Of a stretch of 64,000 nt of DNA, positions 1 to 8,191 are shown one piece after another; the first letter of the stretch is position 1; every line of letters starts with the position of its first letter. Source of the DNA: Asticcacaulis currens (lineage in GTDB: Bacteria > Pseudomonadota > Alphaproteobacteria > Caulobacterales > Caulobacteraceae); NCBI RefSeq assembly GCF_028550395.1, contig NZ_JAQQKW010000004.1:124001-188000 (forward strand). The letters are read 5' to 3'. The notes under the pieces were generated by a model. The model was not told the DNA's origin. It worked only from the letters and a program-made list of their open reading frames with translations, and made no database searches. A program made the translations under genes and the position numbers.

Positions 1-25
1 CTTTCGATCAAAACGTTTGCGCGGA

Positions 26-568
26 CTATTTACTGCTGCCCTTACTGACGGCGGTGCGCTGATACATTCTAACGTCCTTACCCTTGTAACCCGCGACTCC
101 AAAAGGTCGGTAGCCAAGCTCGGCAGCGATTTTTTGTGAGGGTGCATTTGCACCATCGATGATGCACACTGTACGTTCGGAATACACCTTGTCGAACCAG
201 GCGTGAGCAACCCTTACGGCTTCGCGAGCATAGCCCTTTCCCTGGGCGCTCGACTTGAGCGCCCATGCTGCCTCCGGGAAGGGATCAAAGTCTGGGCTGA
301 TTTCACGGTGGAAGTTTGCAAATCCGGTTTCACCCACAAATTCGCCCGTGTCGTTCTCGACGATAGCAAACAAACCTCGATCGAAAGCAGCCCAGTGTCC
401 CATGTACCTTAGGAGTCGATTCCAGACCTCTTCACCTGTCTGGGGCGGTGCGTTGACGAAGCGTAGAAACAGCGGGTCCGAATACATAGTGCACATTGCC
501 GGGAAGTCAGCCAAAATATGTGGCCGCAGCGTAAGCCGGGCAGTTCGGAGCGTTGGACGAAAGACCAC
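26..568 (-). CDS. GNAT-family N-acetyltransferase (RimJ/RimL-like)
   Basis: This is a predicted cytosolic acetyl-CoA-dependent N-acetyltransferase of about 180 residues. The N-terminus reads 'TLRTARLTLRPH', typical of the RimJ/RimL branch, and the acetyl-CoA binding loop 'QGKGYA' lies near residues 109-114. The C-terminus has the usual GNAT beta-strand pair ending in 'GYKGKDVRMYQR'. A longer reading from 628 would overlap the upstream gene by 58 bp, so I chose the GTG at 568, which follows the upstream stop codon by 2 bases. It is the last gene of an ArsR, SRPBCC, GNAT operon. The substrate (protein N-terminus, antibiotic or small amine) cannot be told from sequence. Confidence 0.85.
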   Translation of the reverse strand: MVFRPTLRTARLTLRPHILADFPAMCTMYSDPLFLRFVNAPPQTGEEVWNRLLRYMGHWAAFDRGLFAIVENDTGEFVGETGFANFHREISPDFDPFPEAAWALKSSAQGKGYAREAVRVAHAWFDKVYSERTVCIIDGANAPSQKIAAELGYRPFGVAGYKGKDVRMYQRTAVSKGSSK

Positions 569-570
569 CC

Positions 571-1041
571 CTAGAGCGCTTCGTTTGTCCCGGCGACTGC
601 GCCTATTTTCCGCAAGACGTCGGGCCACCCAGAACCCATGCCAGTGAACGCCACCTCGTTCTTGGGCAGCTCAAACCCCGCGTGAACAAGTTGAAGGCGG
701 CTGCCCTCTTCTGTCGGTGTAATGGTAAAGGTCACTGTCGTTTCGAGACGAGAGCCGTAACCTTCATTTGTTTCATGCCCGCCCTTCCATGAGAAAGAAA
801 GCCTTTCATTAGGAACGGCCTCAAGGACCTCACAATTGATCTGTCCATCCCACTGCCCTTTGGCGGTCGTCTGGTAGGTGAAGCGCTTACCCTGAATGGG
901 CTCGAAATCGGCAGGGGTCATCAGCCAACGGCCCATTAGTTCGGGCGTCGTCAATGCTCGCCATAACGATGCAGCGGAATGCGGAAAGGTCTCGTCGACC
1001 ACGATATCCTTGGTTTCGGATTTGAGCGACACTCCGTTCAT
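571..1041 (-). CDS. SRPBCC / AHSA1-domain protein
   Basis: This is a small soluble protein of 156 residues with the START/AHSA1-like ligand-binding fold. It shows the family pattern 'FPHSAASLWRALTTPELM' near residues 18-35 and a central 'RLSFSWKG', followed by 'LQLVHAGF'. I chose the ATG at 1041 because a good ribosome binding site (AAGGAG) sits 8 bases upstream and the ATG overlaps the ArsR stop codon as ATGA. An upstream in-frame reading would run far into the ArsR gene. ArsR-SRPBCC pairs are very common and the regulator usually controls this partner. The ligand is unknown. Confidence 0.88.
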   Translation of the reverse strand: MNGVSLKSETKDIVVDETFPHSAASLWRALTTPELMGRWLMTPADFEPIQGKRFTYQTTAKGQWDGQINCEVLEAVPNERLSFSWKGGHETNEGYGSRLETTVTFTITPTEEGSRLQLVHAGFELPKNEVAFTGMGSGWPDVLRKIGAVAGTNEAL

Positions 1042-1373
1042 TGGTCTATCTCCTTTAATAAGCTGCGCAATGCGTTGAAACGATCGCGCCAAAAAACGTC
1101 GTAGTGACAAATCCAGTCTGCCAGAGGTTGAAGGCCATCCGGCGTCGCGCGATAGTAAACCTTCCGCCCCGCAGGACGCTCGGCCACTAACCCGGCTTGT
1201 TTCAAGTGCTTCAAATGCTGGGAGATCGCGCCCTGTGTCACGCCGCTCCCATCGGTGAGTTCGCCAACAGTCATCTCGCTCTTCCCGACAACGCGTTCGA
1301 ATATGATCCTGCGTGTTGGATCAGAAAGAGCCCGTATAACGGTGTCTATTTGCGAGACTGAATGCATGAGCAC
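1038..1373 (-). CDS. ArsR-family winged-helix repressor
   Basis: This is a DNA-binding repressor of about 110 residues. The winged helix is plain: 'ALSDPTRRIIFERVV' near residues 16-30, then 'VTQGAISQHLKHLKQAGL' as the recognition helix around residues 44-61, then the wing 'RKVYYRATP'. It lacks the cysteine pair of arsenic-sensing ArsR proteins, so it belongs to the metal-independent group commonly paired with AHSA1 proteins. The start may be GTG 1373 or ATG 1367, and neither has a strong ribosome binding site. The stop overlaps the next gene by ATGA, so the two are translationally coupled. An 18-bp palindrome just upstream is the likely self-regulating operator. Confidence 0.9.
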   Translation of the reverse strand: MLMHSVSQIDTVIRALSDPTRRIIFERVVGKSEMTVGELTDGSGVTQGAISQHLKHLKQAGLVAERPAGRKVYYRATPDGLQPLADWICHYDVFWRDRFNALRSLLKEIDQ

Positions 1374-1414
1374 ATATTAGCGAATTCTAATAAAATAAGT
1401 CAATACTAATATGT
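1372..1414. promoter_or_regulatory. Palindromic operator upstream of the ArsR gene
   Basis: TATTAG (1375-1380), CGAATT (1381-1386) and CTAATA (1387-1392) form an 18-bp dyad. A further copy of the half-site, CTAATATGT at 1406-1414, pairs with ACATATTAG at 1372-1380. The dyad sits immediately before the ArsR start, where an autoregulatory operator would be. The second half-site overlaps the stop codon of the upstream DUF899 gene. The sequence is seen directly; its function is inferred. Confidence 0.55.
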
Positions 1415-2131
1415 TTCGCCTTGGGGTGGGTATTGGTCGTGCCTCCGCAACCAGCTCATGGAAAAATCAAAATGGTCCTCGTCGCGCCCCTTGGGTGTCA
1501 TGTCAAGGAACTGGTAAGCGCCGTTTACAATGTCGATGCCGCGGCCGTGACTGGAGTACGTGTGGTAAACGGCTCCAGTGTCGGGATCCCGATAGAATAT
1601 ACTGATACCCTGCTCATCAGTCGTGCCGATTTCCCGCACACCATAATTGTAATAGACCTCCCCCGAAGCAACCTCTTCAGCGGTGAAGGAGACGTGAAAA
1701 TCGTAGTTGAAGGCATTGCCTCCAGAGGATGCCCAGGGAAAACTCCATTGCATTCGATCCCGGTACGCCAAGAGCTTTGAGAGTGGCGCGCGAGATATGG
1801 CCGTAAAGGTCACATCTCTTTGGTTTAAGTGAACAGTTGTGCCATTGAAATTATCGGCCCAGAATGAACATGATTTGCATCCCTGCTCCCAATCTGGCGC
1901 AAACATGAAGTGATAGACGATCAGCTGACTACGTCCCTCAAATAGCTCTGCAAGCGTCCTTGGGCCTGACGCCGTGTCGAAAAGGTACTCCTGCTCGACC
2001 CGCTCCCAAGGCATTTGACGCCGCTTACGCGCCAAGTCTTCAAGGGACTTGGTGGCCTCCTTCTCGTGCACCAGCAAATCGAGACGGCATTTGAGCCACT
2101 CATCGTGGGATACAATTTCATGTCGCGGCAT
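1406..2131 (-). CDS. DUF899 thioredoxin-fold family protein
   Basis: This 241-residue protein matches the DUF899 family, which has a thioredoxin-like fold and is common in soil bacteria. Recognisable signatures are 'YHFMFAPDWEQGCKSCSFWA' around residues 73-92, carrying the CxxC, then 'VTFTAISRAPL' and the aromatic 'YHTYSSHGRG' near the C-terminus. No signal peptide is visible, so it should be cytosolic. The CxxC suggests a redox role, but no member's reaction is firmly known to me. It lies upstream of, and on the same strand as, the ArsR operon. The ArsR operator lies at its 3' end, so the two are probably separate transcription units. Confidence 0.85.
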   Translation of the reverse strand: MPRHEIVSHDEWLKCRLDLLVHEKEATKSLEDLARKRRQMPWERVEQEYLFDTASGPRTLAELFEGRSQLIVYHFMFAPDWEQGCKSCSFWADNFNGTTVHLNQRDVTFTAISRAPLSKLLAYRDRMQWSFPWASSGGNAFNYDFHVSFTAEEVASGEVYYNYGVREIGTTDEQGISIFYRDPDTGAVYHTYSSHGRGIDIVNGAYQFLDMTPKGRDEDHFDFSMSWLRRHDQYPPQGETY

Positions 2132-2170
2132 GTCCGGTCCTTCGGTTTCAGAAGATAGGCGGTTCCAGGT

Positions 2171-2377
2171 TCATAATGCCGAGAGATCCAACCCGGTGCT
2201 GTACACTATGTCGGGGATATCCTTCAGCATGGGCTGCCCACACAAAACGCGGCGGGTGGCCTGGTCGAAGGTCATCGCCGCGGGGCCAGCGAGGTCCCAC
2301 CCGTTGTTGAGGAGGGCGGTAACCCGGGCACAGAACTCGGCGTCATCAGGTCCGGTAATGAAGCGATAGGCGATCAT
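2171..2377 (-). CDS. Small DUF1737-like protein
   Basis: This 68-residue protein has the short DUF1737-like pattern: an N-terminal 'YRFITGPDDAEFCARVTALL' followed by 'NNGWDLAGPAA'. That gives a beta-alpha-beta unit in which a glycine-tryptophan turn follows the helix. Members are small cytosolic proteins of unknown role. It ends 40 bases upstream of the DUF899 start on the same strand, so the two may share a transcript. The identification rests on the short motif only. Confidence 0.65.
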   Translation of the reverse strand: MIAYRFITGPDDAEFCARVTALLNNGWDLAGPAAMTFDQATRRVLCGQPMLKDIPDIVYSTGLDLSAL

Positions 2378-2439
2378 TCTGCATCACTGCCGTGGTGGCC
2401 GCATTCGGCTCATTTGAGCGCTGCGACAAACGAGACATG

Positions 2440-2892
2440 TCAGCTTTTAATTCTGGCAGGCAATAGAGCCGCTGCAACCGCTGTGAGACCAATGCCCGCA
2501 GTTATGAGCCAAACGGCGAGTTGAATTCCACTCACCATGCCGGAGTGCGATGGTGCCAAGGTGTGAGTTGCCGAAACGCCATTTGCTGCCGCGATGAGGA
2601 CCGCTAGCCCGACACCATTACCGACGCTTAGCGCTGTGGACGCCATCCCAGACGCAATGCCTTGATCCTCGGCAGGCACGCCGGTGGCGGCAATAATCCA
2701 CATCCCTGTCCAAACAATCCCCTGCCCCAAACCCGATAAAAGGAGGCCGGGAACAACTAGAATATATGAGGAGCCAATATCGGCGCCAATCAACAATAAC
2801 GCGGTACCCGGCGCGCCGATAAATGCACCCAGTAGAATCGTGGTCTTGGCCGATATTGTAGAACCCCGATGCTGAGGTCGAGATAGCGACAT
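2440..2892 (-). pseudogene. C-terminal fragment of an EmrB/QacA-type MFS drug transporter
   Basis: The 150 residues are hydrophobic and resemble the last four membrane segments of a 14-segment DHA2 drug exporter. They include 'GLLLSGLGQGIVWTGMW' and 'EDQGIASGMASTALSVGNG', a pattern typical of the C-terminal half of that family. Intact members are about 450-520 residues, so roughly two thirds is missing at the N-terminal side. The remaining upstream bases (2893-3005) do not encode the missing part. It is most likely a decayed gene whose 5' part was replaced by the divergent hydrolase gene. A functional short protein is unlikely. Confidence 0.7.
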
Positions 2893-3005
2893 CTAAATTT
2901 ATTGCAAAAGAGTTCCCCGTTCATCGCAAACATCCGGCAAGCCGGCGCTTAGCATTCGCTGTGCGAAGGTGTTTTTGAGATCAAGGCTATAAGCCGGAGA
3001 TTCAT

Positions 3006-3944
3006 ATGAAACGCCGTACGTTCCTTTCCTCTGCAATAGCGATGGCTGGACTGGCCACGAGCAGCTATGCGCATACAAGCACACCAGTCTTGAGCCCTGC
3101 GGATTTTTCCAAAGGACAAAAGTTTGCCCGAACGCGTTTTGGCGACATAGCCTATTACGAAACAGGCAAGGGGCAAGCCGCTCTTTTCCTTCACGGCTTT
3201 CCCCTGAATGGCTATCAATGGCGTCATCAACTGTCTGCGCTTTCGCCTCTACGCCATTGCATAGCTCCCGATTTTCTCGGAGTGGGCGCCACGCGGGTGA
3301 ATTCGATGCAATCGGTGACGCCGAGCGATCAGGCCGCGATGCTAGCCGAGCTCCTCGACACGCTCAAAATAGACTCGGTCGATCTTATCGCAAATGACTC
3401 TGGCGGCGCGGTCGCACAGCTTTTCCTCGTCAACAACCCCGGTCGTGTCCGCACGCTTTTGCTGACCAATTGTGACACCGAGAAGGACTGTCCGCCTCCT
3501 CAGCTAGTGCCTCTGATTGAGCTGGCGCGAACCGACACGTTCATAAAGTACTACCTTGGCCCTTCCCTAGCAGACAAGGCAAAGGCGCGATCGCCTCAAG
3601 GCCTCATCGGAGCTACTTTCACAAGGCCGCACGAGGTAAAAGACGCAACGATCGAAATGTATCTTGCGCCATTGGTAGCCAACCGCGCGGGCGCCAATGC
3701 CTATCTTCTGGCGCTAGAAGATAACTCACTGGCGGGAATCGAAACCAAGCTGCGCCAGGTCGACACTCCCGTTCGGATAGTCTGGGGGACAGGGGACACG
3801 GTATTCCGCCAAGACAGTCCGGCTTACCTCGATGGTCTGTTCAGGAACTCAAGGGGCGTGCGCCGCATCGATGGCGCGAAACTCTTCTTCGCGGAAGAGT
3901 ACCCTGCGCAGCTGACCGCCGAACTTACCGCTCTTTGGAGCTGA
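3006..3944 (+). CDS. Exported alpha/beta hydrolase with Asp-type nucleophile elbow
   Basis: This 312-residue protein starts with 'MKRRTFLSSAIAMAGLA', a twin-arginine-like signal, and probably acts in the periplasm. The oxyanion segment is 'ALFLHGFPLNGYQWRHQ' and the nucleophile elbow is 'LIANDSGGAVAQ'. An aspartate sits where lipases have serine, as in haloalkane dehalogenases and epoxide hydrolases. The acid segment 'IVWGTGDTVF' is present. The usual C-terminal catalytic histidine is not evident: the region reads 'DGAKLFFAEEYPAQ'. A good ribosome binding site (CCGGAG) precedes the ATG. It may be a divergent hydrolase or a non-catalytic relative. Confidence 0.8.
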   Translation: MKRRTFLSSAIAMAGLATSSYAHTSTPVLSPADFSKGQKFARTRFGDIAYYETGKGQAALFLHGFPLNGYQWRHQLSALSPLRHCIAPDFLGVGATRVNSMQSVTPSDQAAMLAELLDTLKIDSVDLIANDSGGAVAQLFLVNNPGRVRTLLLTNCDTEKDCPPPQLVPLIELARTDTFIKYYLGPSLADKAKARSPQGLIGATFTRPHEVKDATIEMYLAPLVANRAGANAYLLALEDNSLAGIETKLRQVDTPVRIVWGTGDTVFRQDSPAYLDGLFRNSRGVRRIDGAKLFFAEEYPAQLTAELTALWS

Positions 3945-3974
3945 CGTGGCGAAGGTACCAGCGCCCTTAAGAAT

Positions 3975-4382
3975 TTGCATGGATCAGGTTATGGAGAACC
4001 CATACTCAAGACATACAAGGGCAGCTGTCACCGTGGAGCGGTCACATTCGTCGCAAACGTCGACTTCTGCAAAGGTATGGGGACGTGCAATTGCTCAATC
4101 TGTACAAAGGGACGTTCATGGACCGAGGCTATTAAACTGGATGCTTTCCGGCTCCTCACCGGTCACGCAACCTTGGCCGCTTGCTCTTTCGGAACGAAAT
4201 CGGGCCCGCATCATTTTTGCCCTAAATGCGATGTCCGTACCTATGATCGAGGATACATCGAAGAGATTGGTGGAGCCTTCCTAACGGTCCAACTCGGCGC
4301 CTTAGATGACCTAAATGTCGACGAGGTACTCACGGCGCCGTTGCACATTGCCAAAGTGCCGGGACAACGCGGGATGGGATAA
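3975..4382 (+). CDS. GFA/CENP-V-like zinc-binding protein with a substituted ligand
   Basis: This 135-residue protein matches the GFA family (relatives of glutathione-dependent formaldehyde-activating enzyme and CENP-V). It has 'TYKGSCHRGAVTF' at residues 13-25, 'CNCSICTKGRSW' at about 38-49 and 'HHFCPKCDVRTY' at about 78-89. The first motif is normally CHCG. Here the second cysteine is arginine, so one structural zinc site should be impaired. The only usable start is TTG 3975, with no clear ribosome binding site, which also hints at decay. The gene lies 30 bases after the hydrolase and may be co-transcribed. Confidence 0.72.
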   Translation: MHGSGYGEPILKTYKGSCHRGAVTFVANVDFCKGMGTCNCSICTKGRSWTEAIKLDAFRLLTGHATLAACSFGTKSGPHHFCPKCDVRTYDRGYIEEIGGAFLTVQLGALDDLNVDEVLTAPLHIAKVPGQRGMG

Positions 4383-4623
4383 GCCGTCCGAGACCCGCCA
4401 CCAATAACTGCACAGTCTTCTCAGCCATCCAGTTCTCGCAGGGCAGATCCGCTTCGACACCGCTTATTTCTGCTGCTGTTCAGACCAAAAGCTGTAGGCA
4501 TGCCGCGGATCAGAGCTGGACCGATAGAAACCTTACGGACGAAAAGTCAGAGATACGGGAATTGCTACCATATAAAGCACAAGCTGCAATGCGTACTGTG
4601 CGTCATCCCCAGCAAGGTGACAT

Positions 4624-5817
4624 ATGACCCACCCAGACCAAGCCACTTCAGCCGCCCCCTCGCCTAATGAAGCCCAATGGATCGCAGTCGCATCTCTTGG
4701 GCTAGGGGTGTTCGGGTTGGTGACGGCAGAGTTTCTGCCGGCGAGCCTTTTGACTGCTATTTCCACAGACCTTCACGTGTCCGATGGCTCCGCGGGACAG
4801 GCTGTAACCGCCACGGCGATCGTTGGCGCCATTGCGGCGCCGGCGATGCCTATTGTGACCCGTAGTATCGATCGCAAGCTCGTTATGACCGGATTGACGC
4901 TCTTGCTCATTCTGTCCAACGCTCTGGCAGCTGTTGCAACAGACCTGACAATTCTCCTGGGCGCCAGGATTCTCCTAGGTGTTGCGCTTGGAGGATTCTG
5001 GTCTATGGCTGGCGCGCTCGCGATGCGCCTGGTCCCCGATCACCTCTTCGCAAGAGCCATGTCAGTCATCCTGACAGGTGTGTCGCTCGCCACAGTTTGC
5101 GCGGCGCCGATCGGTGCCTATATCGGTGCGGAATGGGGCTGGCGAACAGCCTTTGGCGCTGCAGCCATTTTGAGCGTCGTCGCGTTTGGTATTCAGATTT
5201 TCGCGATCCCTAAACTTCCGTCAATCGACAATCCCAACCTTCAGACGCTAGGCGAACTCCTGAATCGTCCAAATGTGCGAACAGCGCTTATGATCGTTCT
5301 GTTGGTCGCCTCCGGCCACTTCGCTGGCTTTACCTACATCCGGCCGTTTCTCGACAACGTCGCACATTTCGATGTGAATTCCGTATCCTACGTGCTGTTC
5401 GCCTTCGGCATTGGCGGATTTCTCGGAAATATTGCAGGCGGCTTTATCGCCGAGCGAAGCGAGAAATGGGCCATTGGATTAGGCGCCTGTATCGTTGTTG
5501 TAACGTCTTTAGTTCTGATTTTGGTTCCAACATCCGGTCTCGCGGTTAGCGTTGCGATTGCGATGTGGGGCTTTGCGTTTAGTGCCTTTCCCGTCGGCTT
5601 CCAGACGTGGATCGTGCGCGCAGCACCGGACCAGGCTGAAGGGGCGGGCGGTTTACTTGTCTCTGCCTTTCAAATCGCAATTGCAAGCGGAGCCATCCTT
5701 GGCGGCCTGATGGTTGACCGGTTCGGCGCCACGGGGGCGATCGTTTATACTGCGGCCGGCATGTGTCTTGGGGCCGCACTCGCCCTTGCACTTGGCCCCA
5801 AGCCGCTCAAGTCATGA
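4624..5817 (+). CDS. MFS efflux transporter (DHA1, AraJ/YdhP-like)
   Basis: This is a 397-residue inner-membrane secondary transporter with twelve predicted membrane segments. The N-terminal half contains 'GVFGLVTAEFLPASLL' and the arginine-rich loop 'VTRSIDRKLVM'. The fifth segment, 'SVILTGVSLATVCAAPIG', resembles the antiporter motif of drug and sugar exporters. The ATG at 4624 has a good upstream AAGGTG. The size and pattern fit the AraJ/YdhP/SotB group, which exports small molecules by proton antiport; the substrate is unknown. A hairpin terminator follows at 5880-5905. Confidence 0.85.
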   Translation: MTHPDQATSAAPSPNEAQWIAVASLGLGVFGLVTAEFLPASLLTAISTDLHVSDGSAGQAVTATAIVGAIAAPAMPIVTRSIDRKLVMTGLTLLLILSNALAAVATDLTILLGARILLGVALGGFWSMAGALAMRLVPDHLFARAMSVILTGVSLATVCAAPIGAYIGAEWGWRTAFGAAAILSVVAFGIQIFAIPKLPSIDNPNLQTLGELLNRPNVRTALMIVLLVASGHFAGFTYIRPFLDNVAHFDVNSVSYVLFAFGIGGFLGNIAGGFIAERSEKWAIGLGACIVVVTSLVLILVPTSGLAVSVAIAMWGFAFSAFPVGFQTWIVRAAPDQAEGAGGLLVSAFQIAIASGAILGGLMVDRFGATGAIVYTAAGMCLGAALALALGPKPLKS

Positions 5818-5879
5818 AGGCCTAGGGTGGAGTAACTCGACTTATCGGACCGCATCACCCCTATCATGCAAAAGCAATA

Positions 5880-5905
5880 AAGGGCCGCTCAATTGAGCGA
5901 CCCTT
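5880..5905. terminator. Hairpin terminator, probably bidirectional
   Basis: AAGGG, one mismatch, CGCTC, loop AATT, then GAGCG and CCCTT form a stable stem. Read on the minus strand it is followed by a T-rich tract, so it ends the 24-codon ORF at 5934-6008. It can also serve the convergent MFS gene. Confidence 0.7.
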
Positions 5906-5933
5906 CCATTGTCGTCCGGTTATGCGGACAGAA

Positions 5934-6008
5934 TTAAACGAGCTTACTATCGCCGGCGAAGGTTGAGCTCGTTTGTTGTACCGCTTCCGGCATTTGACAA
6001 TGAGACAT
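5934..6008 (-). CDS. 24-residue small ORF with a near-perfect ribosome binding site
   Basis: ATG at 6008 opens a 24-codon frame ending in TAA at 5934-5936. It begins MSHCQMPEAVQQ and ends FAGDSKLV. The upstream sequence GAGAGGAGGTGG is close to a perfect anti-16S match, with the ATG 4 bases beyond it. Downstream are a short inverted repeat (GTCCG at 5913-5928) and the terminator at 5880-5905 on the same strand. Start, ribosome binding site, stop and terminator therefore form a complete unit. The gene holds a 9-bp inverted repeat, AGCTCGTTT/AAACGAGCT. I do not recognise the peptide. It could be a leader peptide, a modified-peptide precursor or a small regulatory protein. Confidence 0.5.
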   Translation of the reverse strand: MSHCQMPEAVQQTSSTFAGDSKLV

Positions 6009-6185
6009 CAGACCACCTCCTCTCGAATGTTGAACACCACTGAAATGTACCGAACTGCCGAATAATTACAAGGTCCCGATGCGGCGCTTCATCGTCTCAA
6101 ACTGGCTATTCATCGATAGGCAGTCGAGAACGCAAAGAAATCGTGATCGTGTGCGATGACACCATAATCCGGCGGGCCAATAAAA

Positions 6186-7355
6186 ATGGATCGGAAGCAA
6201 GAAGACATCAGGTCGCGTATTGCCGTAATCGACCTTCTGCGCGGTCTTGTCATCTGCCTGATGATCTTAGACCATACGCGCGACTTCGTGCATCACGATG
6301 CATTGGTTTTCAATCCGGCCGACCTGACAAAGACCTACCCATTCTTATTCTTCGTTAGGTGGATAACCCACCTGTGTGCGCCCACCTTCGCTTTCTTGGC
6401 CGGCGTATCCATCTTTCTGCAGAAAGCTGGCGGGAAAACAGGATGGCGCCTATCGAAGCACCTCATCACCCGCGGGCTTTGGTTGGTTTTTCTTGAACTA
6501 ACCCTCATAGGTTTCGGCTTCAATTTCGGCGGCCCTTTCATTTTCCTTCAAGTGATTTGGGCACTCGGCATGAGCATGATCCTCATTTCTGGCCTGGTGC
6601 ATCTACCACGAGCGATCGTGGGTATGATTGGCGTTGCGATCTGTTTCGGCCATGCGCTGTTTGTAGGGCTGGCGCCTCAGGGCGGCGACCTACAAATCTT
6701 GTGGAACCTCGCCATGGCGCCAGGGGCACTGTCGCCTCTCCCTGGCATCGTCGTCTATCCCGTTATCCCGTGGTTCGGGATAGTTTGTCTAGGTTATGCG
6801 CTGGGGCCCATGTTCAATCAGAAGCCAGAGGCTCGGAACCGGGGAATTGCCGGCGTGGCGGCAACGGCCATCTTGGCCTTTATCCTTATCCGGATGGCAA
6901 ATGGTTATGGCGACCCAGTTCCCTGGTCGCAGCAGAAGGATAACATCTTTACCTTCCTGTCTTTCATCAATGTGAACAAGTATCCGCCGTCTCTCGACTA
7001 TGTCCTGTTGACCCTAGGGGTTTCCCTGACGATCAGCCTTGGTCTTCAACATCTCCCAACGCTATTGCAGAAGCCGCTGCTGGCGTTTGGGCGAACTCCC
7101 ATGTTCACCTACCTGCTGCACGTCTATATCGCACACGGCGCTGCGCTGCTCATAGGGTTGTCCCAGGGACTGCCAGCTAGTGCTTTTACAAACTACATCT
7201 CGGGCCCGAAGGCCCTAATCGAAGCCAACTGGGGTCTGCCCCTATCGCTTACCCTTTTGGTGTGGCTTGGGGTTCTTGCCGCCCTATATCCGCTTTCCCG
7301 AGCTTTTGAACGCCACCGCACTGCGCATAAGCAGTGGTGGCATAGCTATCTTTGA
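6186..7355 (+). CDS. Heparan-alpha-glucosaminide acetyltransferase-like membrane protein
   Basis: This 389-residue polytopic protein fits the bacterial DUF1624/HGSNAT-like group of membrane acyltransferases. The N-terminal signature is 'VIDLLRGLVICLMILDHTRD' around residues 14-33, including the conserved histidine proposed to take part in acyl transfer. It is followed by 'RWITHLCAPTFAFLAGVS'. About ten hydrophobic segments follow. Its overlap with the next membrane-protein reading frame suggests one transcript. Members may acylate sugars or glycans at the inner membrane; the substrate here is unknown. A weak ribosome binding site precedes the ATG. Confidence 0.75.
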   Translation: MDRKQEDIRSRIAVIDLLRGLVICLMILDHTRDFVHHDALVFNPADLTKTYPFLFFVRWITHLCAPTFAFLAGVSIFLQKAGGKTGWRLSKHLITRGLWLVFLELTLIGFGFNFGGPFIFLQVIWALGMSMILISGLVHLPRAIVGMIGVAICFGHALFVGLAPQGGDLQILWNLAMAPGALSPLPGIVVYPVIPWFGIVCLGYALGPMFNQKPEARNRGIAGVAATAILAFILIRMANGYGDPVPWSQQKDNIFTFLSFINVNKYPPSLDYVLLTLGVSLTISLGLQHLPTLLQKPLLAFGRTPMFTYLLHVYIAHGAALLIGLSQGLPASAFTNYISGPKALIEANWGLPLSLTLLVWLGVLAALYPLSRAFERHRTAHKQWWHSYL

Positions 7356-7375
7356 TCGCACAACTGGAGGAACAA

Positions 7376-8191
7376 ATGGAAACTAGCATAAAGGTCGCGC
7401 GCGCAGCGCAGATCGGTTTCGCTGTCGGCCTTTTCGGCCTTGGCCTGACATCACTCATTGCCGGCACATTCGCCATGCAATGGCAACCGACGCCGCCTTG
7501 GGTACCGATCCAGGTATCATACCTCTCGAACGCACTCCTCATTCTCGCGGGGGTCGGCCTCCTGTTTTCGAAGACAAAGCGGTGGGCGGCTATTCTAACA
7601 CCAGCTATGTTTGCTGTATGGCTTTTGGCCCTTAAAGTTCCTGAGACGGTCGCACTATTCGGCAAGATCAACGAGTTCGTTAGCTGGGTCGGGTTTCTAA
7701 CTCCATTTTCCGAAGAAGTCGCCATGCTCGGCGGGGCGTTGGTTCTCTACGGGTTGATCCAGGACCGCAGCGACCTTACGCGCTGGAACTCGACATGGGG
7801 TATTGGCCGTATTCTGTTCGGGCTGGCGTGCGTCCAATTCGGAGCTTCCCACTACGGCTTCGCCGACTTTACCGCGGGCATGATCCCCCACTGGATACCC
7901 GCACGACTCCCCCTCGCCTACATTACTGGAACAGGCCACCTCTGCGCCGGATTGGCAATCCTTGCGGGCCCCTTCCTTCCCAAAGTTTGGCGCCTTGCTG
8001 CAGGTCTAGAGGCGACAATGATGTGGATCTTCGTGATTTTGGTCCACATCCCAATGATTCTGGCAAACAACCCTAAAATGATTCAGCTCAGTTGGACGCT
8101 TATTTTCATCGCGACGCTATTGGCCTCGTCCGCTCTAGCAATCACCGCGCAGGCGTGCCGTAAGGTTGAGGAGGATAAGGCTGCAATTTAG
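7376..8191 (+). CDS. DoxX-like integral membrane protein
   Basis: This is a 271-residue polytopic protein with about seven hydrophobic segments. The second half, 'DFTAGMIPHWIPARLPLAYI' followed by 'TGTGHLCAGLAIL', resembles DoxX-like membrane proteins. I chose the ATG at 7376 because it has a strong ribosome binding site (TGGAGGA); the frame also opens at 7352, inside the upstream gene. It starts 20 bases after the upstream gene ends and is probably co-transcribed with it. It is convergent with the response-regulator gene, and the two share 4 bases at their 3' ends. No enzymatic function is assigned. Confidence 0.75.
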   Translation: METSIKVARAAQIGFAVGLFGLGLTSLIAGTFAMQWQPTPPWVPIQVSYLSNALLILAGVGLLFSKTKRWAAILTPAMFAVWLLALKVPETVALFGKINEFVSWVGFLTPFSEEVAMLGGALVLYGLIQDRSDLTRWNSTWGIGRILFGLACVQFGASHYGFADFTAGMIPHWIPARLPLAYITGTGHLCAGLAILAGPFLPKVWRLAAGLEATMMWIFVILVHIPMILANNPKMIQLSWTLIFIATLLASSALAITAQACRKVEEDKAAI

